Assembly (NCBI GenBank): GCA_002825465.1
Contig: PJER01000012.1
Location: 1 to 64,000 of the forward strand
DNA length: 64,000 nt
Direction of reading: 5' to 3'
Source: Candidatus Thorarchaeota archaeon MP8T_1
Lineage (GTDB): Archaea > Asgardarchaeota > Thorarchaeia > Thorarchaeales > Thorarchaeaceae
Below, piece after piece: positions 44,015 through 52,857 of this stretch (positions are counted from its first letter, which is position 1; every line of letters starts with the position of its first letter). The translations under genes and the position numbers were made by a program. The notes below the pieces were generated by a model that did not search any database, was not told the DNA's origin, and worked only from the letters and a program-made list of their open reading frames with translations.

Positions 44015-44815
44015 ATGGAACTTAAAAAACACACAAATCTATTTTCAGAAAGAATTCACCTACTAGATGAAACTGCCGATAAACAACTAGCAAGGGAACT
44101 AATCCAGATGCATGAAAAGAAATGCACAGCCTGTCAGGATGACCGACTGAAATGTGCAACAAATCCTGCATGTAAGGATAGGAATTTTCTCAATACACTG
44201 ATTGAAATCGGTGTTGCAGCAGAAGACTTACCCTCTTTTTGTTATAGTTTGAATATTGAGCACATCCGTCGATTCATCCTTGAGAAGAAAGGAAGAGCTG
44301 TAGAGAATAGGAGACTTCCAATTGAAGATCTACTTCAAACATTGAGTGTAAGTTCAATTAGACACTTCACTACTAAATTCAAGAAGATCTGGTCGAACTT
44401 CTCTCAAATTCAAGAGAATGATGTAATGCTTATTGCAGGAGATAACCTGCTTTTTCGATTTGATTTTCATCGAGGCATTGTAACTATCAATCCTACGAAA
44501 GATCCAATCACAAGCTTTCAAGCTTTCAAACTCTATAGCATGCTCTTCTCCTCAATCTATCAGCTTCCAGTTGTGATTAAAGACTACACTTCCAACTGGT
44601 GGAATCTTGCTATCGAAGTAAAGGGAGCTGATTCTGCTAGTATACGCGCTTTGCAACGAGGTAAACTAGCAGATGCATTTGAATCGATTTACTCTAATGA
44701 AGTGGATAATAAATTCCATCTTGAAGCAGAGGTGGTTCTAACCGAAAATCCACCTTTCTTGTTAGTGGAACAACTTCAGGAACTGTTTGAGAGTGCATCC
44801 AAACTCGGTGAATGA
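44015..44815 (+). CDS. hypothetical protein with a four-cysteine cluster
   Basis: 266 residues from ATG 44015 (GTG 44012 or TTG 43976 also possible). Near the N-terminus, CTACQDDRLKCATNPAC has C37, C40, C47 and C53, a metal-binding pattern (zinc or Fe-S). The rest is mixed alpha/beta without a known motif; the stretch VMLIAGDNLLFRFDFHRGIVTINP is beta-rich. It is followed within 52 bases by the giant coiled-coil gene and is likely co-transcribed with it, hinting at a common job. Confidence 0.6.
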   Translation: MELKKHTNLFSERIHLLDETADKQLARELIQMHEKKCTACQDDRLKCATNPACKDRNFLNTLIEIGVAAEDLPSFCYSLNIEHIRRFILEKKGRAVENRRLPIEDLLQTLSVSSIRHFTTKFKKIWSNFSQIQENDVMLIAGDNLLFRFDFHRGIVTINPTKDPITSFQAFKLYSMLFSSIYQLPVVIKDYTSNWWNLAIEVKGADSASIRALQRGKLADAFESIYSNEVDNKFHLEAEVVLTENPPFLLVEQLQELFESASKLGE

Positions 44816-44867
44816 AAAAAGATGCAATCGAATAGTTTCAGAATTAAAATACGCGGTGGGATGCGTA

Positions 44868-47800
44868 ATGAGTGACAATAAAATAACTAAAACGGTGCCA
44901 ATTCTCAGAGAGCGTCTTGAACTCACAGAGTCAGAGGCTAAAACAATAGTACCGATCTTTCTGGGAGGCAATATGACCGCAGGAGGAATCTCTCTTCTAG
45001 TAGGAGATGATCTTTCAACGGTGAAAAGAACTCTTAGCAGGCTAATCAAAAAAGGCTTGGTCAAAGAGATTGATGGAAAAGTACCTGTCTATATGGCGGT
45101 ATCGCCAAGCATAGCACTGGTTGAACAATTGACTCAATCAATTGGAATAGTAGAAGGATTGACTTCAGATACTGGGAAAGTATTTGCAGCTCGACTGAAA
45201 GCAATTGAATCTGTTGTTGACGAATTTATGAAATCACAGACAACTGCAGAAGATGAGATTAAAGTTGCACTTTCCTCATACGAGGATAAGATTCTTGCTC
45301 TTGTCAAAGATCAAGTTGAATTAGTTTCCACAGCTTCTACAAGTGCAATGGCAACTTTCTCGGATGAATTGGATGAAGCAATAAATGGGTTTGACACTCT
45401 TCTTGATGATAATCTCGGTATTAAAATGACAGAACTTCAAGGGGAAATTGACAAAGCACAATTAGCACTGGAAAATGAATTGAAAAAGACAGTACGAGAA
45501 TTTGACAAATGGATGAAACTTGAGCGTAAGAATACACTCACTTCAGTTTCAGAATTTGAGGTAAAATCCAAAGCTCTTGTTGATGCGGCCAAAAAAGCAA
45601 TTACCGAAGCCCTATCCAAGTCAACGGATTCAATTCAAAGGGTAGCACGTGACCTCTCTGGTTCATTAACATCAATGGCTTCATCTGCCTCTGATGAAGG
45701 TTTAGAAATACTGAATGCTGTTTCTGTGGATATCTCTCAGTTTCTAAACAATCTTGATGGAGAACTAGGAAAAGCATACCTCACAAGTCAAGAATCGCTC
45801 AAAGATGTAGTCACTCAATCTCATGAGCTTTCAAAAGAATATGGTGAGGTTGCAAAAAATAAGATCAACAATGCAGTGGAGATCACATCAGATGTTGGTG
45901 ATATTGTTGATGAATGGCAAAATGAAGTCTCAGGGTTTATGGATGTAGCATCCCAGTCCATAACCTCTCAATTAAACCAAATATCTACAACTGGTGGAAA
46001 TTATCTGGAAGTAGTCAAGAATTCACTTACATCCCACATCGAACGCGCGAATGAATCATTGAATGATGAGTACAGTGAAATCATATCCCTCGCAAGTTCT
46101 CTAGGGAATGAATGTGAAACCACACTCGGTGATACTCGAACAATGGTTCTTGATCTTCTCAAAGCAGAGAATGATGAGGAAATAGCATCATGTGACGCGG
46201 CTAATCAAAGACTTCATGGAGTTCTTGACAAATGGGTGAGTTCAACCATTACGGATATTGAAGCTAAATTGTCAGAGACAGCAAAAGATGTGTCGTCAAT
46301 CTTGAACACTGAAACCACTGAGTTGAACACAATAGCTGGTGCTATGAACAGTCGATTAAAATCAGCATTCAATTCTGTCATCAAATCCGCAACCACCAAA
46401 AACGATGCAATGATTACTGCAGTCAAAAAGACAACTAATGACTTTGAACATGATGTAGGTTTAGAGATTGATGACCTAATAGCGAATTTTACTTCTGCGA
46501 CAGAGAAACAGGTTCGTGAATCAAAAGAGCTCTATGAAGGACTTCGAGATAGATTAGATGCTAGAATGACAAAGAGTATTTCTGCTATTAACTCTCAAGC
46601 TGATAAAATCCAGAAAGAGATTGGAGTCACTATCTCTGAGCAGGTGGATAGAATTGACCAACATAGTCAAGTAATCCAAAACGAGTTCCATACTCGTTTG
46701 GAAGAGATGACTTCTCAATTTATGACAATGGTGCAGGGTCTCGAAGTGACATTCAATGGACTCCTATCAAGTCAGACCGTTGAAGCTAGGGATATTATTT
46801 CATCAGCTCATACTGAATTCAGAACTTCATTAAAGAATGAGATTGCAAACTTGAAGGAGGATTCTCTCAAGGTTCAACAAGAATACTCTACAGAGTTGTC
46901 TCTAAAAATCGATGAGGTTTCATCATCAGTAGGAACTGCCAAGAAAGTTCTTGAGGAATTATCTGTCCAGAAGCGAACAGAGATTTCTAAGAGTATGGCT
47001 AAAACTTTGGCAGACCTTGAAACCGCTGTAAAGAGCACGGAACAGAACCTACGGGATTTAGAATCTGGTACTGTCAAACAATTCATCGAAAACATGGAGC
47101 AGGTTTCACAAGAGTTCAGTGTCACTGTTGATGGTGCTCGAGATAACATTTCAGAGCGACTTGATAATATTCGAGCTGCTACAGAAGCAGTACTCGTAAA
47201 AAGTTCAACACAGGCAAAAACATTGGCTGATGGATTCATTTCGGAGCAGAAGGATAACATGCAGCGGTCACTTGCAAACACAAGCAAGAAGATGAATAGG
47301 CTAGCTACTAAGCGAGTCAAGGACTCTGCTGCAAGTATTGAAGCATTTCAAACGTCAGCTTCTGCAAATCAAACACGCAGTATCAAAGAACGCAGTATTG
47401 CAAAGGATGAAGTTCTAGCAACTCTTGAAACACGGAGAGCAGAAGTAGCTAATGCATTTGATGCTGCTCAAGTTTGGGTAGATTCAACTCAATCGAACAT
47501 GGCAACATCTCTCGAGTCTCATGGAAACAAATTGAAGAATGAACTCATCCTAATGCAGAAAGGTTTGCAGAAAGCTGCTGTTGAAGCTTCTTTGGCCATT
47601 CAAGAACGTGGCAATCAGTACGTTGACCAGTTTCAGGAAATTGCTCGTGCACTGATTCAAAATACTGAATCCATTGTGACTGATAGACTAAATGATTTTG
47701 GAGAAAGTGTTTCAACAGCTTTGACAAAGAGCAACGACGCATTCACAAATATTCCGACACAAATGGAAGAAGAATTAGCCAAGGTTGAATCTGAGATTGT

Positions 47801-48770
47801 AGACATGACCACCAACGAATACGCCAAGGTTGTTGATAGTCTGTCTACCACGTTCAATGAAACAAATAGGGTTGCTGAAGGCGCTTCTGAGAGTCTCAAG
47901 AGTCTTATTGACCAGGTCGCCACTAAAATGACAGAAAATCGTGATGAAATGGTTGAAACTGTCAAGTCAAATGCAGATTTAGCAAATCAGCATGCATCAC
48001 GCAAATTCGAAACAATTGGGCTCGAACTAAAGACGAAATTGAGTTCAGATTCATCGCAATTATTAGAAAGTGGTCGAACAAACTTCACTGCCAAGAATCT
48101 TGAAATAAATGAAGCAGCTTCAAAGGTCACCAACACGACAAATGAAACAACATCATCACTAAAACAGTCCCGAAATGAGGCTCTGTTTACCTTCCATGAA
48201 AAAGGTGAACGAACCCTGCGTCGTTGGTCAAGTGATCAGAAGGATCAGATGAATCAGTTGAAGGATCGAATCCAAGAAACTATCCAAGGAGTTACATCAT
48301 CAACTCAAGGTACAATTGATCTTCTAACAGCTATTCATGAAATCGGTGATGCTATGATTGCACAGATATCCGATAGGACCTGGTATCTGTCAGGTAATGA
48401 TGAAACATGTGCTTACATTATGGACATGGCTCAAAGAGCTGAAGAATCTATTATCATATCAGTCACCAATCTTGAATGTCTTGATCTGAAGAAGCTCGCG
48501 AAGGTCAAAAAACCAAAACGAAAAATACTGATAATCCCTGAAGTTGATGAAGCGCATCCTGAACTAGAAATCTTGGATGATTGGAGAATCTGGCAAACAA
48601 AAACTCCTATGCTCCTATCTTTAGTTGATGATCGAGAGATTCTCGTAGGAGGTGCAACAGATTCACGATCTCTGGTTGCTATTGTTTCAGAAGATCAGAC
48701 ATACCTGCAACTTTACCATGATATTCTTGGTCCTCGCCTAATCAGTGGAAGAATATCCCTAGGTAAATGA
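44868..48770 (+). CDS. giant winged-helix / coiled-coil / PLD-like protein
   Basis: 1300 residues from ATG 44868. Residues 1-80 are a TrmB-type winged helix (SEAKTIVPIFLGG...GDDLSTVKRTLSRLIKKGLVKEIDGKVPVYMAVSP). About 85-1150 is a continuous, Ser/Thr/Lys/Glu-rich coiled coil with no recognised subdomain. The last 150 residues (EESIIISVTNL, KRKILIIPEVDEAH, REILVGGATDSRSLVAIVSED) resemble the PLD-like effector domain that follows the HTH in TrmB regulators. So a TrmB-like regulator appears to have about 1,000 residues of coiled coil inserted. A DNA-anchored filament or tether is plausible. It overlaps the convergent rimI by 12 bases. Confidence 0.8.
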   Translation: MSDNKITKTVPILRERLELTESEAKTIVPIFLGGNMTAGGISLLVGDDLSTVKRTLSRLIKKGLVKEIDGKVPVYMAVSPSIALVEQLTQSIGIVEGLTSDTGKVFAARLKAIESVVDEFMKSQTTAEDEIKVALSSYEDKILALVKDQVELVSTASTSAMATFSDELDEAINGFDTLLDDNLGIKMTELQGEIDKAQLALENELKKTVREFDKWMKLERKNTLTSVSEFEVKSKALVDAAKKAITEALSKSTDSIQRVARDLSGSLTSMASSASDEGLEILNAVSVDISQFLNNLDGELGKAYLTSQESLKDVVTQSHELSKEYGEVAKNKINNAVEITSDVGDIVDEWQNEVSGFMDVASQSITSQLNQISTTGGNYLEVVKNSLTSHIERANESLNDEYSEIISLASSLGNECETTLGDTRTMVLDLLKAENDEEIASCDAANQRLHGVLDKWVSSTITDIEAKLSETAKDVSSILNTETTELNTIAGAMNSRLKSAFNSVIKSATTKNDAMITAVKKTTNDFEHDVGLEIDDLIANFTSATEKQVRESKELYEGLRDRLDARMTKSISAINSQADKIQKEIGVTISEQVDRIDQHSQVIQNEFHTRLEEMTSQFMTMVQGLEVTFNGLLSSQTVEARDIISSAHTEFRTSLKNEIANLKEDSLKVQQEYSTELSLKIDEVSSSVGTAKKVLEELSVQKRTEISKSMAKTLADLETAVKSTEQNLRDLESGTVKQFIENMEQVSQEFSVTVDGARDNISERLDNIRAATEAVLVKSSTQAKTLADGFISEQKDNMQRSLANTSKKMNRLATKRVKDSAASIEAFQTSASANQTRSIKERSIAKDEVLATLETRRAEVANAFDAAQVWVDSTQSNMATSLESHGNKLKNELILMQKGLQKAAVEASLAIQERGNQYVDQFQEIARALIQNTESIVTDRLNDFGESVSTALTKSNDAFTNIPTQMEEELAKVESEIVDMTTNEYAKVVDSLSTTFNETNRVAEGASESLKSLIDQVATKMTENRDEMVETVKSNADLANQHASRKFETIGLELKTKLSSDSSQLLESGRTNFTAKNLEINEAASKVTNTTNETTSSLKQSRNEALFTFHEKGERTLRRWSSDQKDQMNQLKDRIQETIQGVTSSTQGTIDLLTAIHEIGDAMIAQISDRTWYLSGNDETCAYIMDMAQRAEESIIISVTNLECLDLKKLAKVKKPKRKILIIPEVDEAHPELEILDDWRIWQTKTPMLLSLVDDREILVGGATDSRSLVAIVSEDQTYLQLYHDILGPRLISGRISLGK

Positions 48771-49232
48771 TACTGTGTAGATGATAGCATCCTCAGACTC
48801 ATAATATCCGATTCTGCGGTCAACTGCTATCATCCCCACATTCTCATAAAGATGTCTTGCCCAGTAATTACTCTCCCGTACTTCAAGTTCGCATGTTTCC
48901 ATCCCCATCAGTTTCATCCTTGACAGCGCATGGTCTAGTAATTTCATCCCTCTTCCCTGTTGTCGGAATTCTTTCTTGACTGCCAAATTCAGGATATGTC
49001 CATGATTCTCTTCCCTGTCTTCTTCCCAGACTACATATCCATTTACCATTCCTTTGTTTCCCATGACTACCATGATTACTACTGTACTTTCTTCGACATA
49101 GTATGTACCACCGCTCAATGCCAATTGAAAGAAGATTTCTTCCTCCCAGGGTTGAGGAAAACTAGTTTTTTCTATATCAAATACACTCTCTATATCATCA
49201 AGAGAAATGAAACGAATCTTAGAAAAGGTCAC
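48759..49232 (-). CDS. rimI: RimI-like N-terminal protein acetyltransferase
   Basis: 157 residues from GTG 49232, chosen because ggaggt lies six bases upstream; longer in-frame starts exist to 49280. The GNAT fold is plain: HILNLAVKKEFRQQGRGMKLLDHAL gives motif A (Q-x-x-G-x-G), and RESNYWARHLYENVGM gives motif B. RimI/Ard1 enzymes acetylate alpha-amino groups of proteins; archaeal versions act broadly. The stop of the giant coiled-coil gene overlaps its end on the other strand. A zinc-ribbon membrane gene is 22 bases upstream. Confidence 0.82.
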   Translation of the reverse strand: MTFSKIRFISLDDIESVFDIEKTSFPQPWEEEIFFQLALSGGTYYVEESTVVIMVVMGNKGMVNGYVVWEEDREENHGHILNLAVKKEFRQQGRGMKLLDHALSRMKLMGMETCELEVRESNYWARHLYENVGMIAVDRRIGYYESEDAIIYTVSFT

Positions 49233-49254
49233 CAATCTACCTCCAAGGGCGATT

Positions 49255-49605
49255 CTAATCAATTTGAAGGTCATCATCATTCAGGGCATTTCCACAGGTC
49301 GGACAGAATGATGCACCTCTAGGAACTGCTGAAGAACAATATACGCATTGTGTTCCTGTATATATTATATGGTCTGTTCTCTGTTGAAAAGGTACGTTTC
49401 CAACAGCTCTTAGCATAAGAATGACAATTACCAATGAAAGTCCAAGAAACATGAAGATTCCAAGTGGTTCTGATGTACTGAAGAAGAAGAATGGGAAAAT
49501 GAAGAAAGTAGAATCTCCCATTCCTCCGCTTCCCAATATTATGAGTATAATCCCTGCTGCTATTAGTAACACGCCTATTGTTAAGAAATTCTGAGACCTC
49601 TTCAA
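49255..49605 (-). CDS. small membrane protein with C-terminal zinc ribbon
   Basis: 116 residues. Two hydrophobic segments (about 8-27 and 45-66) precede a C-terminal zinc ribbon, CVYCSSAV...CPTCGN (about 89-106). The start is TTG 49605, with ggtga about eight bases before it. This resembles the other small zinc-ribbon membrane proteins in the window but is not an obvious paralogue. The role is unknown; it is probably in the same transcript as rimI. Confidence 0.6.
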   Translation of the reverse strand: MKRSQNFLTIGVLLIAAGIILIILGSGGMGDSTFFIFPFFFFSTSEPLGIFMFLGLSLVIVILMLRAVGNVPFQQRTDHIIYTGTQCVYCSSAVPRGASFCPTCGNALNDDDLQID

Positions 49606-49627
49606 TTATGTTTCACCGAGTTCCGCA

Positions 49628-49975
49628 TCACAACATACCGCGGGTCTTGAGTTGTTCAATGATTCTGTTGTACTGAGAATCATCACTAATCATATTATTG
49701 ACTTGCGTTTCAAGTGAATGTGAGCCCGGAAGAAGACAGACCTTTATTTCGTTGTCAGGATAGACTTCTTCGAGTCTATGACGTATTAAGACCCCAATCA
49801 AACCACCCATTGGGCAGTAAGGCACTGTAGGTCTAAATTGGACTTCAATTTCATTTCCTTCTACTTTGATATAATCTTGAGTTACAATCGACATTTGCGG
49901 GTCAGTAATCGAAATTGGGTGCTCTGGATCCTGTACCGGTTCCAATGCTTTGAATACTTCAAGAACGGTTGCCAT
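49628..49975 (-). CDS. MIP18/CIAO2-type Fe-S assembly protein (DUF59)
   Basis: 115 residues. An N-terminal DPEHP motif typical of the MIP18 family is followed by VQFRPTVPYCPMGGLIGVLI, and by LLPGSHSLETQVNNMISDD. The last element, with its His and Asn, matches the GTHxxExxVNKQLxD segment of eukaryotic CIAO2 more than the bacterial SufT/PaaD ending. In eukaryotes CIAO2 delivers Fe-S clusters to cytosolic and nuclear proteins. A conserved Cys (in PYCPM) is the reactive one of the family. It lies upstream of the zinc-ribbon and rimI genes. Confidence 0.82.
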   Translation of the reverse strand: MATVLEVFKALEPVQDPEHPISITDPQMSIVTQDYIKVEGNEIEVQFRPTVPYCPMGGLIGVLIRHRLEEVYPDNEIKVCLLPGSHSLETQVNNMISDDSQYNRIIEQLKTRGML

Positions 49976-50132
49976 TTTCTTCTCCAGACCGTCCCCCTTC
50001 CTGACTCCTTAATAATTTATGGCCCCCTTACAAAATGAATCTAATGGCACAAGTTATATCTATAATTGCACTGGAGTGTAACTACCTTATAATTACTCAA
50101 ATGCATGGTCGATAGGGGGTATCAAGTTTAAA

Positions 50133-50651
50133 ATGCCAGTGAAGGACTCTCCAAATGTAAAGCGAAGCAGGTATCTATTCAAGATAACTGTTGTTGGACC
50201 TGATGACAAATTGCTCGAAGCAGTCCTCTCTACTTTTGATGACCCTGTCGTTGCAGTAGATGGGATTCGTATTGGTTCTACTGAAGTTGATACTGACACT
50301 TCTGAGATTCATGCAGTATTCATGAGTCCAAAACACTCTGCTCTTGATATTCTCCTGACTCTTACGTACAAAGGAGCAAGCGCAGTGATAATCGTATGTA
50401 AAGATGCTGATCCGGAGATCGAAACTATTTACAGAAACGAGATACGAGAAAATCTCGGGACTGGAATTCCAACCCGTGTTGTGCAAGTTGATCTTCCAAT
50501 TGATGAATTCAAGAAGAATGAGATTCATCATCTCTTTGATGAAGTTATAGAAGAGATTCTTGAGAAACGAACTAAACAAAAAAAGCCGGAACCTAAGAAG
50601 AAGACAACAAAAACAAAAATACTCTCGAAAAAGAAGACGAAAAATGGCTAG
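50133..50651 (+). CDS. small-GTPase-like protein without a P-loop
   Basis: 172 residues. The order of strands and helices looks like a Ras-type G domain: YLFKITVVGPDDKLLEAVLSTF (the first strand, but GPDDKLLEA in place of GxxxxGKS/T), IGSTEVDTDTSEIHAVFMSPKHSALDILLTLTYKGASAVIIVCKDADPE (switch-like region and fourth strand) and ENLGTGIPTRVVQVDL. The Walker lysine and NKxD are absent, so nucleotide binding is unlikely. A lysine-rich tail (145-172) could bind nucleic acid or membrane. It would be a regulatory pseudo-GTPase. The start is well supported, and it is followed by the acidic protein gene 68 bases on. Confidence 0.6.
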   Translation: MPVKDSPNVKRSRYLFKITVVGPDDKLLEAVLSTFDDPVVAVDGIRIGSTEVDTDTSEIHAVFMSPKHSALDILLTLTYKGASAVIIVCKDADPEIETIYRNEIRENLGTGIPTRVVQVDLPIDEFKKNEIHHLFDEVIEEILEKRTKQKKPEPKKKTTKTKILSKKKTKNG

Positions 50652-50719
50652 AGCATGTAACACGTACGTAATCATAACGCTTTTTTCGATTTTATTCTGC
50701 CTCTATATAGGTGTCAACA

Positions 50720-51769
50720 GTGAACTCTGAAGATGATAAAAATAGAACTGACGAATATTGGATGGGCGTAAGAGATGCCCTTCGAATGGTCGATAGCTTT
50801 ACGAAATGGGCAAAGAGAAATCCTGGTCGCGCCAAGACCTTAGAGGATTTCATTCATGACGGGCTAATTGCTGCTGCAAAGAGATGCGAATCGTGTCTTC
50901 GCGATAAGCTTGGCATCAAATTTGAAGATGACGAGGAAGATACAGCTATAAGAGAAGAATTTCGAGAACAAGAGATTGAGAAGTTATCTGGTGAACCAAT
51001 CATCGAAGAAGAGCTCTACGAACCAGAAGAAGATACTGTTGAGCACGAGGATGAAGATGAAACGGAGATCATCACCGAAGACGCCTCAGAATTTGAATCC
51101 GACTCTATAGAACCAGAATTCGAACCTGAAGAACCAGAACATATGATTGAAGAACCAATCAGTCCTGACGAACCGGAATTTGAAACGCCAACAACATATT
51201 CTGATGAGTCCTCTATTTCTTTGGACAGTGTTGAACGTCGAGAAGATGAAGAAATGGATGATCTCTCTATCGAAGGTCCACCACGCGAATTCTCGACTGA
51301 CTTTGAGTTGGTTGAACCAACACCACTGATTGTTGAAGAAGAATCAGAACCATCTTCTGAAGATGAAGAAGATTTGGTAGATGAATCAAAGGATGAGATA
51401 ACTCCAATATCCGAAGAGGATGAGTCTGAGGAACGACCTTCCTTTACTTGGGCTGAATATGAGGAAGCAATTTCACCAACTTCAGAACCTGAGCCTCTCG
51501 ATTCTGAAGATGAATTACTTTCGCTTGACGAAGAGTCTCATTCTATGGATGAATCCGAAGAATTGCCACAAGAACCTCCTGAACCACCGCTACTAGAGAG
51601 TTCCTTTGATGATGAAGATGATGATGATGATGAAAGTGATTCTCTAGATGATCTTGAGGAAGAAAGCGAGGAAGTGATCTCTGAACCTCCTCCTCCACCT
51701 CCTCCAGAGAGTGAAGAGGATGAAGAAGAGCGAAAACGAAGAGCAAGAAGACTATTCTTTGGTGACTAA
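50720..51769 (+). CDS. highly acidic low-complexity protein
   Basis: 349 residues from GTG 50720 (aggtg seven bases upstream; GTG 50711 also possible). Residues 1-75 are a normal domain (YWMGVRDALRMVDSFTKWAKRN...CESCLRDKLG, with CxxC). About 75-330 is Glu/Asp/Ser/Pro-rich and likely disordered, including DDDDD runs and a PPPPPP stretch. The final residues are basic (KRRARRLFF). It could act as a linker or a binding surface for basic partners such as the lysine-rich pseudo-GTPase upstream (inference). Its stop overlaps that of the convergent E1-like gene by four bases. Confidence 0.65.
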   Translation: MNSEDDKNRTDEYWMGVRDALRMVDSFTKWAKRNPGRAKTLEDFIHDGLIAAAKRCESCLRDKLGIKFEDDEEDTAIREEFREQEIEKLSGEPIIEEELYEPEEDTVEHEDEDETEIITEDASEFESDSIEPEFEPEEPEHMIEEPISPDEPEFETPTTYSDESSISLDSVERREDEEMDDLSIEGPPREFSTDFELVEPTPLIVEEESEPSSEDEEDLVDESKDEITPISEEDESEERPSFTWAEYEEAISPTSEPEPLDSEDELLSLDEESHSMDESEELPQEPPEPPLLESSFDDEDDDDDESDSLDDLEEESEEVISEPPPPPPPESEEDEEERKRRARRLFFGD

Positions 51770-52842
51770 GCGCTCTTGTTGAGAATTGCATCATAGAGTC
51801 GTATCGCTTCATCTGCGGTATCGACTCCCTTTATTATAGCACTTCCAGAAGCCATCAGAGTCACTTTTTCTCCACTAGAGAGTGTTATTAGAATAAGTCT
51901 TGTTGTCTTTTTTATCTTGTAGAGTGATGAAAGTTTTCTAGCTAACTCTTCTATGTCTAAACTCACAACTCTAGTTGGTGAGACATTGAAACTTCCCGAA
52001 CACAATGTTGTGACTGTCAGGCCTTCATCTGATGGTGTTTGTTCTTTTGGTTTCTTTGAACAGACAAGACAATCATCAGCTTTTCCAATATCAAAGAAAT
52101 CAAATGTCAACGACGATGAATCAATAGTCATAAGCCGATTTCCAAGAGTAGGGTCTCTACCTGTTGCAATACGTATTGCTTCATTCACTTCCACAGCAGC
52201 GGCAAGTGATAGAAGAGTCGGAGTAACTCCTACGTTAGCACATGTGTTTTCAGGATTATCTTCTGCATCACCCATTACACAATTTAGACAGCCAGTCTTA
52301 CCAGGGACAAATGTAGACAGATTTGCGTAATATTCTACAGCTCCGGCAAAGATGTATGGAATACCTAGTGATATACTTGCACGGTTGACTGCTCTTCGAG
52401 CTTTAAATGAATCAAGCCCATCAAGAATGATATCTGATCCCTGCAGAAGCTCATTTGCATTATCCTCACCGATTGAGATACAAATTGGCTCAAATTCTAC
52501 ATTCGGATTGACCAGCTTCAAATTGGTTGATGCCGCCTCTACTTTAGGTTCCCCAATATCTATTGTGTTGTACACAGTCTGTCTCTGAATATTGGATAAT
52601 TCAACAATATCTCGATCAATTATACGAATCTTCCCGAAACCTACTGCTGTGAGAAGTCGTAGTGCTGGACTACCTAATCCTCCTGCTCCTACAACCGTAA
52701 TTGTTGTATTCATTATTGATTTCATATCATCTTCGCTGAAATCTCGAAGGGCCAACATCCGAGAGTATCTCTCTCTTTGTTCATCAGTAAGCTTCATCTT
52801 TGAAATATTAGACGTAAACCGTTCACTTAAAGCCTTGGACAT
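51766..52842 (-). CDS. E1/MoeB/ThiF-type adenylating enzyme
   Basis: 358 residues from ATG 52842; ATG 52797 (MKLTDEQRERYSRM) fits the family start even better. GxGGxG at 52-57 binds ATP, RIIDRDIVELSNIQRQ is the E1 signature, zinc cysteines are CLNC (C185, C188) and CLVC (C258, C261), and a catalytic cysteine candidate is C201 (ENTCANVG). A C-terminal extension of about 75 residues is seen in some archaeal and Thermus members. It would activate a ubiquitin-like sulfur carrier (SAMP/MoaD/ThiS). No such carrier is in the window. Confidence 0.85.
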   Translation of the reverse strand: MSKALSERFTSNISKMKLTDEQRERYSRMLALRDFSEDDMKSIMNTTITVVGAGGLGSPALRLLTAVGFGKIRIIDRDIVELSNIQRQTVYNTIDIGEPKVEAASTNLKLVNPNVEFEPICISIGEDNANELLQGSDIILDGLDSFKARRAVNRASISLGIPYIFAGAVEYYANLSTFVPGKTGCLNCVMGDAEDNPENTCANVGVTPTLLSLAAAVEVNEAIRIATGRDPTLGNRLMTIDSSSLTFDFFDIGKADDCLVCSKKPKEQTPSDEGLTVTTLCSGSFNVSPTRVVSLDIEELARKLSSLYKIKKTTRLILITLSSGEKVTLMASGSAIIKGVDTADEAIRLYDAILNKSA

Positions 52843-52857
52843 ATGCTCTAATGAATC

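Noticed and set aside
46874..47320. A 148-codon minus-strand frame inside the giant coiled-coil gene
   Set aside because: It is a Ser/Phe-rich antisense shadow of coiled-coil codons, without a start signal.
44868..48770. The giant coiled-coil protein as an SMC or Rad50 homologue
   Set aside because: There is no Walker A, Walker B or ABC signature at either end; the ends fit a winged helix and a PLD-like domain instead.
51600..51640. A gat/gaa triplet run as a microsatellite repeat
   Set aside because: It is the coding sequence of the Asp/Glu-rich region of the acidic protein, not an independent repeat element.
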